Under the pieces are notes generated by a model that did no database searches, was not told where the DNA came from, and saw only the letters and a list, made by a program, of their open reading frames with translations. From NCBI GenBank assembly GCA_020346205.1, contig CP070776.1, forward strand, positions 624,178 through 632,725: DNA of 8,548 nucleotides, written 5' to 3'. The stretch is from Deltaproteobacteria bacterium (GTDB lineage Bacteria > Desulfobacterota > Desulfobulbia > Desulfobulbales > BM004). Positions 1-5,723 of this stretch are shown here, in pieces (positions within the stretch are counted from its first letter, which is position 1; each line of letters opens with the position of its first letter). A program made the translations under genes and the position numbers.

Positions 1-93
1 TTTTCCATAGTTTTGTTGCTGAATATTAAGCAATTCTTTTTTGTAAAATTTGCGTTTATATCTTGGATTAAGCAAAATTGTCAACTTAAACAT
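1..93 (-). CDS. Partial hypothetical protein, N-terminus only, runs off the left edge
   Basis: A minus-strand frame opens at ATG 93 and stays open to the window edge (31 codons). The visible N-terminus is short, hydrophobic at first (MFKLTILLNP) and then strongly basic (RYKRKFYKKE). I do not recognise a family. The start is ambiguous. ATG 93 directly abuts an AAGG, which is too close for a ribosome site. ATG 102 is in frame, upstream, and has no Shine-Dalgarno. TTG 84 is preceded by AAGGA with an 8-base spacer, exactly the geometry of the next gene upstream (133-459). The frame begins 39 bases after that gene's stop on the same strand, so it is probably the third member of a radical SAM / small membrane protein / unknown gene run. 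With only 31 codons visible and AT-rich sequence, chance openness cannot be excluded. Confidence 0.4.
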   Translation of the reverse strand, partial: MFKLTILLNPRYKRKFYKKELLNIQQQNYGK

Positions 94-103
94 CCTTGCC
101 ATA
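89..103 (-). repeat. Intergenic element copy A (TATGGCAAGGATGTT)
   Basis: On the minus strand this copy shares TATGGCAAGGA exactly with copies B and C, and TATGGCAAGGAYGTT with copy B. It lies at the start of the left-edge frame. Its AAGGA falls 8 bases before a TTG, matching the position of AAGGA before the ATG in copy B. Confidence 0.6.
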
Positions 104-132
104 GGTTGTAGTTATGTTGAGCCAAATAGTCT

Positions 133-459
133 CTATACATTCATTCTCTGAATAGCTACATACACCAGAAAACAGTAAGCTAAAACCAATGTTAGCTGAT
201 TAACACCAGATAATATATTCAGGAACCTCATATCCTGTTCATTGGATTGGTTATTGTCTACTATTTCTCCACTCACGGTGGCAGGTTGACATCTAGGCCC
301 TCATGAGCCAGGATAGGCCCCGGTAGCTTTAAGGTACTTTCTAGATGACCAAGTGTGAACAAAAAGACTAATCATAGCCACCACCCCGAGAATAATGTGG
401 CTATCTCGAAAAAGTACAACAGGAGCCATTATGCAAATAGTATATTGAACCAATAACAT
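133..459 (-). CDS. Candidate small membrane selenoprotein (in-frame UGA, U-x3-C motif)
   Basis: From ATG 459 to TAG 133-135 there are 108 codons with a single interruption, TGA at 301-303 (codon 53). The start has an AAGGA with an 8-base spacer. Residues 2-17 and 21-37 are hydrophobic, followed by basic SSRKYLK. The loop around codon 53 reads GAYPGS-U-GPRCQPATVSG, and about 81-103 forms another hydrophobic helix before the stop. The frame therefore encodes membrane segments on both sides of the TGA, which favours one read-through product over two unrelated fragments. Reading TGA as Sec places U53 four residues before Cys57, a plausible redox pair on the predicted cytoplasmic loop. A hairpin suited to bacterial Sec insertion follows (267-284). 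I recognise no family. The gene lies 127 bases after the radical SAM gene on the same strand. Alternatives are a nonsense-mutated pseudogene or an error. No Sec machinery is visible in the window. Confidence 0.55.
267..284 (-). promoter_or_regulatory. bSECIS-like stem-loop downstream of the in-frame UGA
   Basis: In the minus-strand transcript, CCAC (281-278) pairs with GUGG (272-269) around a 5-base loop, CGUGA. CU (284-283) pairs with AG (268-267) beneath a single bulged G282. Twenty-three bases separate the UGA from the apical loop, and a G sits at the second loop position. This fits the loose published description of bacterial SECIS elements: apical loop about 16-37 nt after UGA, short upper stem, G in the first two loop positions. 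The stem is short, so such a hairpin can occur by chance. A competing long-range pairing, CAUCUAG 347-341 with CUAGAUG 296-290, would enclose the UGA. Confidence 0.4.
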
Positions 460-463
460 CTAT

Positions 464-478
464 AACGTCCTTGCCATA
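464..478 (-). repeat. Intergenic element copy B (TATGGCAAGGACGTT)
   Basis: This copy lies immediately upstream of the candidate selenoprotein gene. Its AAGGA (472-468) is the Shine-Dalgarno of that gene, 8 bases before ATG 459. It is preceded on the minus strand by an A/T-rich stretch (AAAATCAACTAAAA), similar to the one before copy C. Confidence 0.6.
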
Positions 479-488
479 TTTTAGTTGA

Positions 489-517
489 TTTTAAGCTCAA
501 GTTACTTAACTATACAA
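489..517 (-). promoter_or_regulatory. Weak promoter candidate for the 133-459 gene
   Basis: On the minus strand, TTGTAT (517-512) and TTAAAA (494-489) are 17 bases apart, resembling a -35/-10 pair with a poor -10. Transcription from here would give a leader of roughly 25 bases that includes element copy B. AT-rich DNA yields such matches easily. Confidence 0.22.
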
Positions 518-541
518 CTAATTATCTTAAAAGGTTTTCGC

Positions 542-564
542 AAAAAAATTTCAACTACCAGTTG
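542..564 (-). terminator. Weak intrinsic terminator candidate after the radical SAM gene
   Basis: On the minus strand, starting 22 bases after the radical SAM stop, CAACT-GGT-AGTTG forms a 5-bp hairpin. It is followed by AAA and then a run of seven T. The layout is that of a Rho-independent terminator, but the stem is short and AT-rich, so strong termination is unlikely. If it works, the downstream 133-459 gene would rely on its own promoter. Confidence 0.3.
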
Positions 565-586
565 CAGTTATGTAAGACATTCATAT

Positions 587-1489
587 CTATTCAAGTCCAT
601 ACACTTGTCTCGGAGCAAGGTATTCAGGGAACTTGTCAAGCAGTTCCACACGTGCGGCATAGCACAGGTGGCACTCATCTACATACTCGTATTCCAAATC
701 AAGTCCATGCTCTTCGATTAGACGGAGTGGGCCGCCTCGAACCAAGGGGCCACATATGGGATGTTTCTGTGCATCATAATCTCTGACCAAATCTGAAAGC
801 GGAGTTTTCCAACAGTTTCCCATGCTGATTCCTTGACAGATTTGCACATTACCAAAAGTGTCCACGTGAACTCTTGAAGGAGAGACTAGGTCCTCGTATG
901 GACATTCGCAAAGTTGATCCCTCGGTCTGAGGGGAAGATTTTTGATTAGCTTCTCAACCGCCCGACCCCGGAACTTTACGTTTCCACCAACAACAGGATG
1001 ACCCTTTTCTCCACCTTCTTCCTGGTGAAGTTCAACTTCGGGCTTGGCAATACATATTGGTGCGTTTGTAATTCCCAGCCGTTCAGCAACACCGATTGCA
1101 ATGGTTGCCGGATTTAATTCTTCGTTTCCGTAATGTAAGGAGTCGTTGCTGATATTAATAAACGATACCCCTGCTTCAGCCAAGGGCTTCAGCCATAATT
1201 CTGCATCTTCTTCCGCAAGTGCACCATAGGCGTTAGTTACAATCCCGACCTTGAAGTTCATTCTTCGAGCTCGCTTGATACTTTCAACCAGAAGTGGGTA
1301 AAATAGAAATGGTTCTCCTCCTTCATAATATATCCACTCAACAGTACCGATCTTCTTCGATTCATTTATAATCTGAGATATTTGTTCAATAGTGAAAGTA
1401 CCGCCAGAATAGGGGCTACAGTATAAGAAACAATGATCACACTCAAAATTACAGGTGTAGGTCAGGAGGAAATGGACGCCAGTCAACAT
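587..1489 (-). CDS. Radical SAM enzyme with Cys-rich C-terminus, substrate unknown
   Basis: This 300-residue protein carries the radical SAM signature CNFECDHC: Cys13, Cys17 and Cys20 in CX3CX2C spacing hold a 4Fe-4S cluster that cleaves SAM to a 5'-deoxyadenosyl radical. GGEP at 57-60 is the usual SAM-contacting motif, and 81-86 (VGIVTN) and 109-116 fit the following barrel strands. The C-terminal part adds Cys194, 196, 218, 226, 246, 273 and 276, including DTFGNVQICQG around 211-220. This resembles SPASM/twitch domains that bind auxiliary clusters in peptide and protein maturases, although I cannot assign a named subfamily. An extra Cys24 follows the signature. ATG 1489 has AAGGG with an 8-base spacer, adjoining an 8-bp dyad in the leader. 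The gene is intact. Downstream on the same strand lies the candidate selenoprotein, a possible substrate or partner by position only. Confidence 0.88.
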   Translation of the reverse strand: MLTGVHFLLTYTCNFECDHCFLYCSPYSGGTFTIEQISQIINESKKIGTVEWIYYEGGEPFLFYPLLVESIKRARRMNFKVGIVTNAYGALAEEDAELWLKPLAEAGVSFINISNDSLHYGNEELNPATIAIGVAERLGITNAPICIAKPEVELHQEEGGEKGHPVVGGNVKFRGRAVEKLIKNLPLRPRDQLCECPYEDLVSPSRVHVDTFGNVQICQGISMGNCWKTPLSDLVRDYDAQKHPICGPLVRGGPLRLIEEHGLDLEYEYVDECHLCYAARVELLDKFPEYLAPRQVYGLE

Positions 1490-1501
1490 TGTTTGTTCCC
1501 T

Positions 1502-1528
1502 TTTTCACATCACATTTAATTGTGAAAA
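1502..1528 (-). promoter_or_regulatory. Perfect 8-bp dyad adjoining the radical SAM ribosome site
   Basis: TTTTCACA (1502-1509) and TGTGAAAA (1521-1528) are perfect inverted repeats with an 11-base spacer. On the minus strand the second arm runs directly into AAGGG, the Shine-Dalgarno of the radical SAM gene. It could be an operator or a leader hairpin that limits ribosome access. The sequence resembles the half-sites of CRP/FNR-type regulators, but the spacing does not match TGTGA-N6-TCACA. Confidence 0.4.
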
Positions 1529-1570
1529 TTTTTCATACCTTACAAAGAGATAAATTCCCGACTTCAAATA

Positions 1571-1590
1571 AATTGCCATTGTTTTGTAGT
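1571..1590 (-). repeat. Degenerate fourth copy of the intergenic element (copy D)
   Basis: The minus strand reads ACTACAAAACAATGGCAATT. It shares ACTACAA and, three bases on, ATGGCAA with copy A (ACTACAACC then TATGGCAAGG). It lies about 80 bases upstream of the radical SAM start. The similarity is partial, so common origin is likely rather than certain. Confidence 0.35.
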
Positions 1591-1683
1591 AGTTTTAACG
1601 CCCCTGCCGTTTTACAATATTAGTTATTAACTTTAATCAATTTCACTGCCAAACCATTTCGAACAATTGCGGTTATGTTGAAT

Positions 1684-1708
1684 ATAATCTTAACGAACTT
1701 TAGATTAT
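1684..1708. repeat. AT-rich inverted repeat downstream of the sensor gene
   Basis: ATAATCT (1684-1690) and AGATTAT (1702-1708) are perfect inverted repeats with an 11-base loop. The repeat begins about 18 bases past the sensor stop on the minus strand. No T-run follows in either direction, so a classical terminator is doubtful; it may be a 3'-end stabilising hairpin or chance. The rest of the 1490-1726 gap shows only the 1502-1528 dyad and element copy D. Confidence 0.25.
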
Positions 1709-1726
1709 TATCAGGCCAGTTGAATC

Positions 1727-2611
1727 TTACTTGTCATCAAATAAGTCTGAATAATATTTCTTTTTGCAATCTGGACAAATGCCATGGCTGAATTCAGCAT
1801 CTGAATGATCACGGATATACTCTTCTAATTGATCCCACTGGCCTTCATCATTACGAATATCTTTGCAATGGGAACAGATCGGTATAACTCCTCGTAAGGT
1901 TTTTATTTCTTCTAATGTTGTATTGAGTTCACTGACTAGCTTCTGATTTGCCACCTCAGCTGCAAGTACATGTTTAATTGTAAAAAAAGCGACAACCGCT
2001 GACAGAAGAATACCGAAAAGAATCAGAATGTATGAATTTCCTACAGCTCTTGAATGAACCTGTTTGGAGTGCTGCATAAATGTGTCGGCTTTACTCCTTG
2101 CATATGCCGTTAGTTCCAGCATTCTACTTTCCAGTTTTGCCACATGAGCTGCACCTTTTCCCATGGTAATCAGGGCTGCTTCATCCCTCTGGCTTGAACT
2201 AGCTAGCTCTATCACCTCATTTCGAATATTCCTCCAGTCAACAAATAATTTCCTTGCCTCCTTTTCAAGATTCTGCCCCTCACTGCCAATAATCTTATCT
2301 CTGATGATATCTAACTGTTTCAGCACCATCTGCTCTTGTTCATCTACTGTGTTCACCGCAAATGTTATAGCGCTTCTGGAATCAAGCAAAACAACATCCT
2401 TCATACTGCGATGCATTTTAGTGATGCCGAGCCCCGCTTTTAGAGAGGCATTGGATACTGCGAGCGGATGATTGTAAAGCGTATGCGAAAGATCAGCCAG
2501 CGTGTGCATTTCCTTCAGGGAAATCATTCCCCAGGTAACGAATAATGCTATTACAAACAAAAAACCCAAGGATAACCTTTGCTTGATGCTGATATTTGTA
2601 TTGGCGTTCAT
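1727..2611 (-). CDS. Membrane sensor with MCP-like four-helix domain and CxxC...CxxC tail
   Basis: This 294-residue protein has an N-terminal TM helix (about 13-32) and a long helical extracytoplasmic stretch (33-192) of the kind found as ligand-sensing four-helix bundles in chemoreceptors. A second TM helix (about 193-214) and a short cytoplasmic helix (215-240) follow. Where a chemoreceptor or kinase would have its output domain there is only a ~55-residue tail: LRGVIPICSHCKDIRND, then QLEEYIRDHSDAEFSHG and ICPDCKKKYY. Cys246/249 and Cys279/282 form two CxxC knuckles, likely binding zinc. I recall this tail at the end of many PAS and receiver proteins in Desulfobacterota; its function is not known to me. 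No HAMP, methyl-accepting, HisKA/HATPase, GGDEF or EAL region is present. The start is ATG 2611, with AAGG only 2 bases away, which is tight. Element copy C lies upstream. Confidence 0.8.
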   Translation of the reverse strand: MNANTNISIKQRLSLGFLFVIALFVTWGMISLKEMHTLADLSHTLYNHPLAVSNASLKAGLGITKMHRSMKDVVLLDSRSAITFAVNTVDEQEQMVLKQLDIIRDKIIGSEGQNLEKEARKLFVDWRNIRNEVIELASSSQRDEAALITMGKGAAHVAKLESRMLELTAYARSKADTFMQHSKQVHSRAVGNSYILILFGILLSAVVAFFTIKHVLAAEVANQKLVSELNTTLEEIKTLRGVIPICSHCKDIRNDEGQWDQLEEYIRDHSDAEFSHGICPDCKKKYYSDLFDDK

Positions 2612-2637
2612 TACCTTATTTAATTAAAAATTTATAA

Positions 2638-2648
2638 TCCTTGCCATA
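2638..2648 (-). repeat. Intergenic element copy C (TATGGCAAGGA)
   Basis: This is the third exact copy of TATGGCAAGGA, 26 bases upstream of the sensor start. On the minus strand it is preceded by AAAAATCAAAAAT, resembling the AAAATCAACTAAAA before copy B. It is followed by TTATAAAT, which could serve as a -10 box. Unlike copies A and B, it is not positioned to be the ribosome site here. Confidence 0.6.
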
Positions 2649-2749
2649 ATTTTTGATTTTTTACAGACTGCGGTCAAGCTTAGAGGTGTAGCAAACATAT
2701 GAACTCTAAAATCAGAAAAGTATGGTCAGAATTATTCCTGCCTTTAAAC

Positions 2750-3136
2750 TCATTCGAGCTTTGCTCCTCTCTCAGCTAATAGCTCTCGCAGTATTGATCT
2801 GTGACATCGGGCTTCATTTTTGCAATAACAACCCACCGAAAAATTTGTGTTGTGAGACAGTGCGGCAAGCAGATCAAGTATTCTGCTTTTTTCAGGACTG
2901 GACATCTCGGTGCGATATTTTTTTACGAATATAGACCATTCTTTATCTGACTCAGCGGCTTGTCCCAGTTTCATAAGTTCAGAGGTTGGGGCTACATTTG
3001 GAAGCCATACGTCAAACCAATTTTGCGTAGTGTATTCACTCTTCTGGACACCACGTGGAGGACGCCTCACAGTCCCAATACGGAGCCCTTCATTAGTTTT
3101 TCTGGAAGTGCCAAGACGCACGATTTGGATTGTCAA
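2750..3136 (-). CDS. DUF488 family protein
   Basis: The product is 128 residues from TTG 3136. It shows the family's conserved blocks: IQIVRLGT at the N-terminus, EGLRIGTVRRPPRG (about 16-29), the W-FDVWLPNVAP segment (40-50), and the C-terminal GCYCKNEARCHRSILRELL (102-120) with Cys103, Cys105 and Cys111 and a His next to the last Cys. DUF488 proteins are small soluble cytoplasmic proteins of unknown biochemical role. The frame extends upstream to ATG 3166 and ATG 3145. However, TTG 3136 has AAGGAG (3151-3146) with a 9-base spacer, whereas ATG 3145 abuts that same site. Family members, as I recall them, also begin at the IQIVRLG block. A plausible sigma-70 promoter lies upstream (3194-3221). 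The gene ends 138 bases before the sensor gene. Confidence 0.85.
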   Translation of the reverse strand: MTIQIVRLGTSRKTNEGLRIGTVRRPPRGVQKSEYTTQNWFDVWLPNVAPTSELMKLGQAAESDKEWSIFVKKYRTEMSSPEKSRILDLLAALSHNTNFSVGCYCKNEARCHRSILRELLAERGAKLE

Positions 3137-3193
3137 AAAAATCATCTCCTTGATAGGTTGGTTCATCTGACAATGGTATCCGCTAACTAATAT

Positions 3194-3221
3194 ATATTAT
3201 CCTAACTCTCAAAAAATCCAA
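3194..3221 (-). promoter_or_regulatory. Sigma-70-like promoter for the DUF488 gene
   Basis: On the minus strand, TTGGAT (3221-3216) and TAATAT (3199-3194) are separated by 16 bases. This predicts a transcript start near 3187 and a leader of about 50 bases to TTG 3136. It is the best -35/-10 pair I found in the gap between the DUF748 and DUF488 genes. Confidence 0.4.
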
Positions 3222-3237
3222 CTTTCTTGCTTATATC

Positions 3238-3267
3238 TTGACTTTTTCCCAACAAATATCAAGTCAA
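3238..3267. repeat. 7-bp inverted repeat between the DUF748 and DUF488 genes
   Basis: TTGACTT (3238-3244) and AAGTCAA (3261-3267) are perfect inverted repeats with a 16-base spacer. They lie upstream of the DUF488 promoter candidate and about 50 bases past the DUF748 stop. No T-run follows on the minus strand, so an operator or chance is more likely than a terminator. Confidence 0.25.
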
Positions 3268-3317
3268 CAAATCCAATGGACATAAGTACTTTGAATGTGG
3301 TTGGCAGATGTGATCAA

Positions 3318-5723
3318 CTAGTCGAGAAGCAATTCCACGTAGGGATCTTTTTCTGGACTTTCGTCAATCTCAGGCAGGCAGAGGAATATTCGTTCATGGT
3401 CAATGGAATGCTGTTTGACTAGTGACTCTTTGACCAGCTTGGCCCTTTCCTTGGCAAAATCGAGTAGCACATCATCAGAAACGGTTATCTCCTCTGCTTT
3501 TGCCTCTTGTTTCTGTCCACTTTTTTCTGCATTTTTCTTCTGAGTTGCCAAACGCCGCTCAATCATGGCGGTACGATCCTTGGCTACTGCCCTGCCGCAC
3601 AGTTCAATCCGCAATTTGGGCCGGTTGTCCAGTACTTCCTTAATTTTCTCCAGATACTGTTTTGCTGTTTCATCAAGAACTATCTCACCGGCCTGGAAAA
3701 TCACTGGATCAAGGCCGACCTTTGACATTTCCTTGCCTGCCTTGCCAACCACCTCGGCAATAGCGATATAGGTTCCAAACGGCTGCAGGGTAAATTTCAG
3801 GTAACTCAGAGTTGCAAACTTCATGGCCTTTGCCAGCGCCTGGTTAATGGCATCCTGGATACCGAATCCAGGACTTTTGATGTCTCCTTTGAGTTCCAGT
3901 TTAAGTTTTATTTCATCTTTTTTGTTACGCAGCATGGCAAGAGCGGAGCCCAGGGGAACATCCATCTGGTTGTCAATCTCAGGCATTTTTTCAGGGTCTA
4001 CCTGGGCAACTTCAAGATTGCGCATGCGCAGGTCGAAGATACCGTCCATGATTCCCTTGTCTATCTCCATGGTGATATCTGCATCCATCTGGCCGCTGGT
4101 GACATTATAGCCGATAGTCTTGCCGGTATATGACGAGAACGGCACCATATCAAGGGCACCGACAGTACCCTTCAGGTCAAGGGTTATGAGTTTATCAGAG
4201 GGCTTAATCGTTCCGTCAAATGCAAGATCACCGTAATCCCCCACCTGTCCATTAACTTTTATCTTGGTTGAGGAGTTTATATCTGCTGTATTAATCTCAC
4301 CAAGTTCGAGTTCACTGATTTTAAATGTCGTTTTGAATGGACGGGGAAGTGATTCATCAGCAAAATGGACGGCGTTCTTGCCGTTGACTTGCAGTTTGCC
4401 AATACGTAGTTTCAACGGCCCGGCTTCCGCTGCAGTTTCCTCTGCTAATGGATCAGGTTCTGTACCTGCCTTCGAAGCGGGAATAACCTGCCAGTTGCCC
4501 GCTTTATCACGCCGGATGATAGTCTCAATATCCTGGAGTTTCACCTCACCGATGGAAAATTCATTGCCGCCCTGCAGGCTTGTGTTGCTGAGATCAACGT
4601 TAGCTGTATGTAAAAGTGGGGGAACTCCCTGTTTTGTTTCCTCACCGTTTGTTTTTTGAATAAGCCGTAAATTCTTCAAATTCACCTGCGTAACCCGGAT
4701 ATCATCCAGATTGGCAATTTGTATTCCAGTAAAGTTAAATTTCTCCAGACCAAGAAAACGGATATCATTCTTTGCGTCATTTATATATATTTTGCTGCCT
4801 TTGAGCACTGCCTCCATTGCTAAAGAAAAATTTTCCTGCTGTTGCCTTACCTCAGCCTTTCCTTGCCAGGCAATATTTTCCTGTTGCAGTTCAAATTTAT
4901 TATATTGCACCTGCAGGTTGTTTAAAGTGACTTTCCCATCAGCATCAAGGGAAGCTTTTCCATCCTCCTGAATTTTCGCATCCAGGTGAATATCAATATC
5001 AATACTCCCTTTTGGAGCATACTCCTGAAGTTTCCTTACTTTGGAAATCAATTCCAGGGAACCGTTTTCAAGAACTACTGTTCCCTTCCAGGTTTTAACC
5101 TTTGTTAAAGGATTGACCTGGGCCTTGACATGGATCGGACTTTCATTGATCCTGCCCTTAATTTCCATCTGTACAGGTTTCTGCTTATTCCAGGTTTCAA
5201 GTCCTTCAAGGGTATACTGGTCAATGAAATATGTGGCAATAAGTTCAGGGGTGTCATATTCAATCCTTGCATTCTGCAGTTCAAAAACACCTATGCCAAC
5301 CTCCCAGCCAGGTTTATCTGATTTCCCTTCAGCGCCGATAAGCTCATTGAGGATCAATCCTCCTACTCTAAATCCGGACTCCTCTAACCTGTCAACAAGC
5401 ATAAATGTATCCTGGAGGACCAGTTCACTTAAATAGAGTTGTTTCTTAAAAAGCTGCTTCCAGGAAAATTGCAGGTATGCGTGGTTAATATTGAGTGTGC
5501 GGCCGCTTTGTGTCTCCACCACCAGGTTGTCCATAGACAGCCTGCCGGTGAACGGATTAAAATCGACATTATCAACCTTCCCTATTTCAGGCCCTTGGGA
5601 CGCTATCCACCTCTCCAGGCCTATATCGATGAGATACGGAGTGCCGATGAGTCCTGCCAGAAAAAGCGCTACAAGTATGATAAACGCAATTATGAAAGGC
5701 TTTTTGAAACGATTGGATTTCAT
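3318..5723 (-). CDS. DUF748 / AsmA-like membrane-anchored envelope protein
   Basis: This 801-residue protein has a basic N-terminus (MKSNRFKKPF) and one TM helix (about 10-32). The remainder is a long, beta-rich extracytoplasmic region typical of DUF748/AsmA-like proteins. The opening region contains FNPFTGRLSMDNLVVE (55-70) and the QLYLSELVLQDT segment, the usual repeating pattern of the family. AsmA-like proteins span the periplasm as beta-groove structures and several are linked to phospholipid transport or outer-membrane integrity; that role is a family inference here. The C-terminus (about 679-801) includes GEIVLDETAKQYLEKIKEVL and PKLRIELCGRA, reminiscent of the OmpA-like peptidoglycan-binding fold. 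ATG 5723 is chosen because AGGTG precedes it by 7 bases; the frame also extends to a TTG at 5744 without comparable support. The 109-base gap to polA (5724-5832) contains a lone TTGACA but no convincing -10. Confidence 0.85.
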   Translation of the reverse strand: MKSNRFKKPFIIAFIILVALFLAGLIGTPYLIDIGLERWIASQGPEIGKVDNVDFNPFTGRLSMDNLVVETQSGRTLNINHAYLQFSWKQLFKKQLYLSELVLQDTFMLVDRLEESGFRVGGLILNELIGAEGKSDKPGWEVGIGVFELQNARIEYDTPELIATYFIDQYTLEGLETWNKQKPVQMEIKGRINESPIHVKAQVNPLTKVKTWKGTVVLENGSLELISKVRKLQEYAPKGSIDIDIHLDAKIQEDGKASLDADGKVTLNNLQVQYNKFELQQENIAWQGKAEVRQQQENFSLAMEAVLKGSKIYINDAKNDIRFLGLEKFNFTGIQIANLDDIRVTQVNLKNLRLIQKTNGEETKQGVPPLLHTANVDLSNTSLQGGNEFSIGEVKLQDIETIIRRDKAGNWQVIPASKAGTEPDPLAEETAAEAGPLKLRIGKLQVNGKNAVHFADESLPRPFKTTFKISELELGEINTADINSSTKIKVNGQVGDYGDLAFDGTIKPSDKLITLDLKGTVGALDMVPFSSYTGKTIGYNVTSGQMDADITMEIDKGIMDGIFDLRMRNLEVAQVDPEKMPEIDNQMDVPLGSALAMLRNKKDEIKLKLELKGDIKSPGFGIQDAINQALAKAMKFATLSYLKFTLQPFGTYIAIAEVVGKAGKEMSKVGLDPVIFQAGEIVLDETAKQYLEKIKEVLDNRPKLRIELCGRAVAKDRTAMIERRLATQKKNAEKSGQKQEAKAEEITVSDDVLLDFAKERAKLVKESLVKQHSIDHERIFLCLPEIDESPEKDPYVELLLD

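Noticed and set aside
89..103. Element read as a sigma-54 promoter (TGGCA as -24 box)
   Set aside because: The -24-like half is good in all copies, but none has GC at the required 10-base spacing after GG (they read TA, AT, AA and GA), so a functional -12 box is not supported.
294..320. Direct repeat TAGGCCC at 294-300 and 314-320
   Set aside because: Only 7 bases and two copies, inside the candidate coding frame; easily chance.
374..408. 8-bp inverted repeat ATAGCCAC/GTGGCTAT with a possible pseudoknot (CGAG 387-390 with CTCG 405-408)
   Set aside because: It falls inside the coding frame of the selenoprotein candidate, in its TM helix region upstream of the UGA, so codon constraint explains it and no regulatory role is evident.
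133..459. Two separate small ORFs of about 52 and 32 residues instead of one Sec-containing gene
   Set aside because: The second piece has no convincing ribosome site, and the frame is open from directly after the TGA, so a single read-through frame is the simpler reading. A nonsense-mutated pseudogene remains possible.
485..786. Plus-strand ORFs overlapping the end of the radical SAM gene
   Set aside because: They are antisense to a gene with clear catalytic motifs and encode no recognisable features.
3507..5436. Several plus-strand ORFs of 70-131 codons across the DUF748 gene
   Set aside because: They are Ser-rich antisense shadows of a long, family-consistent coding frame.
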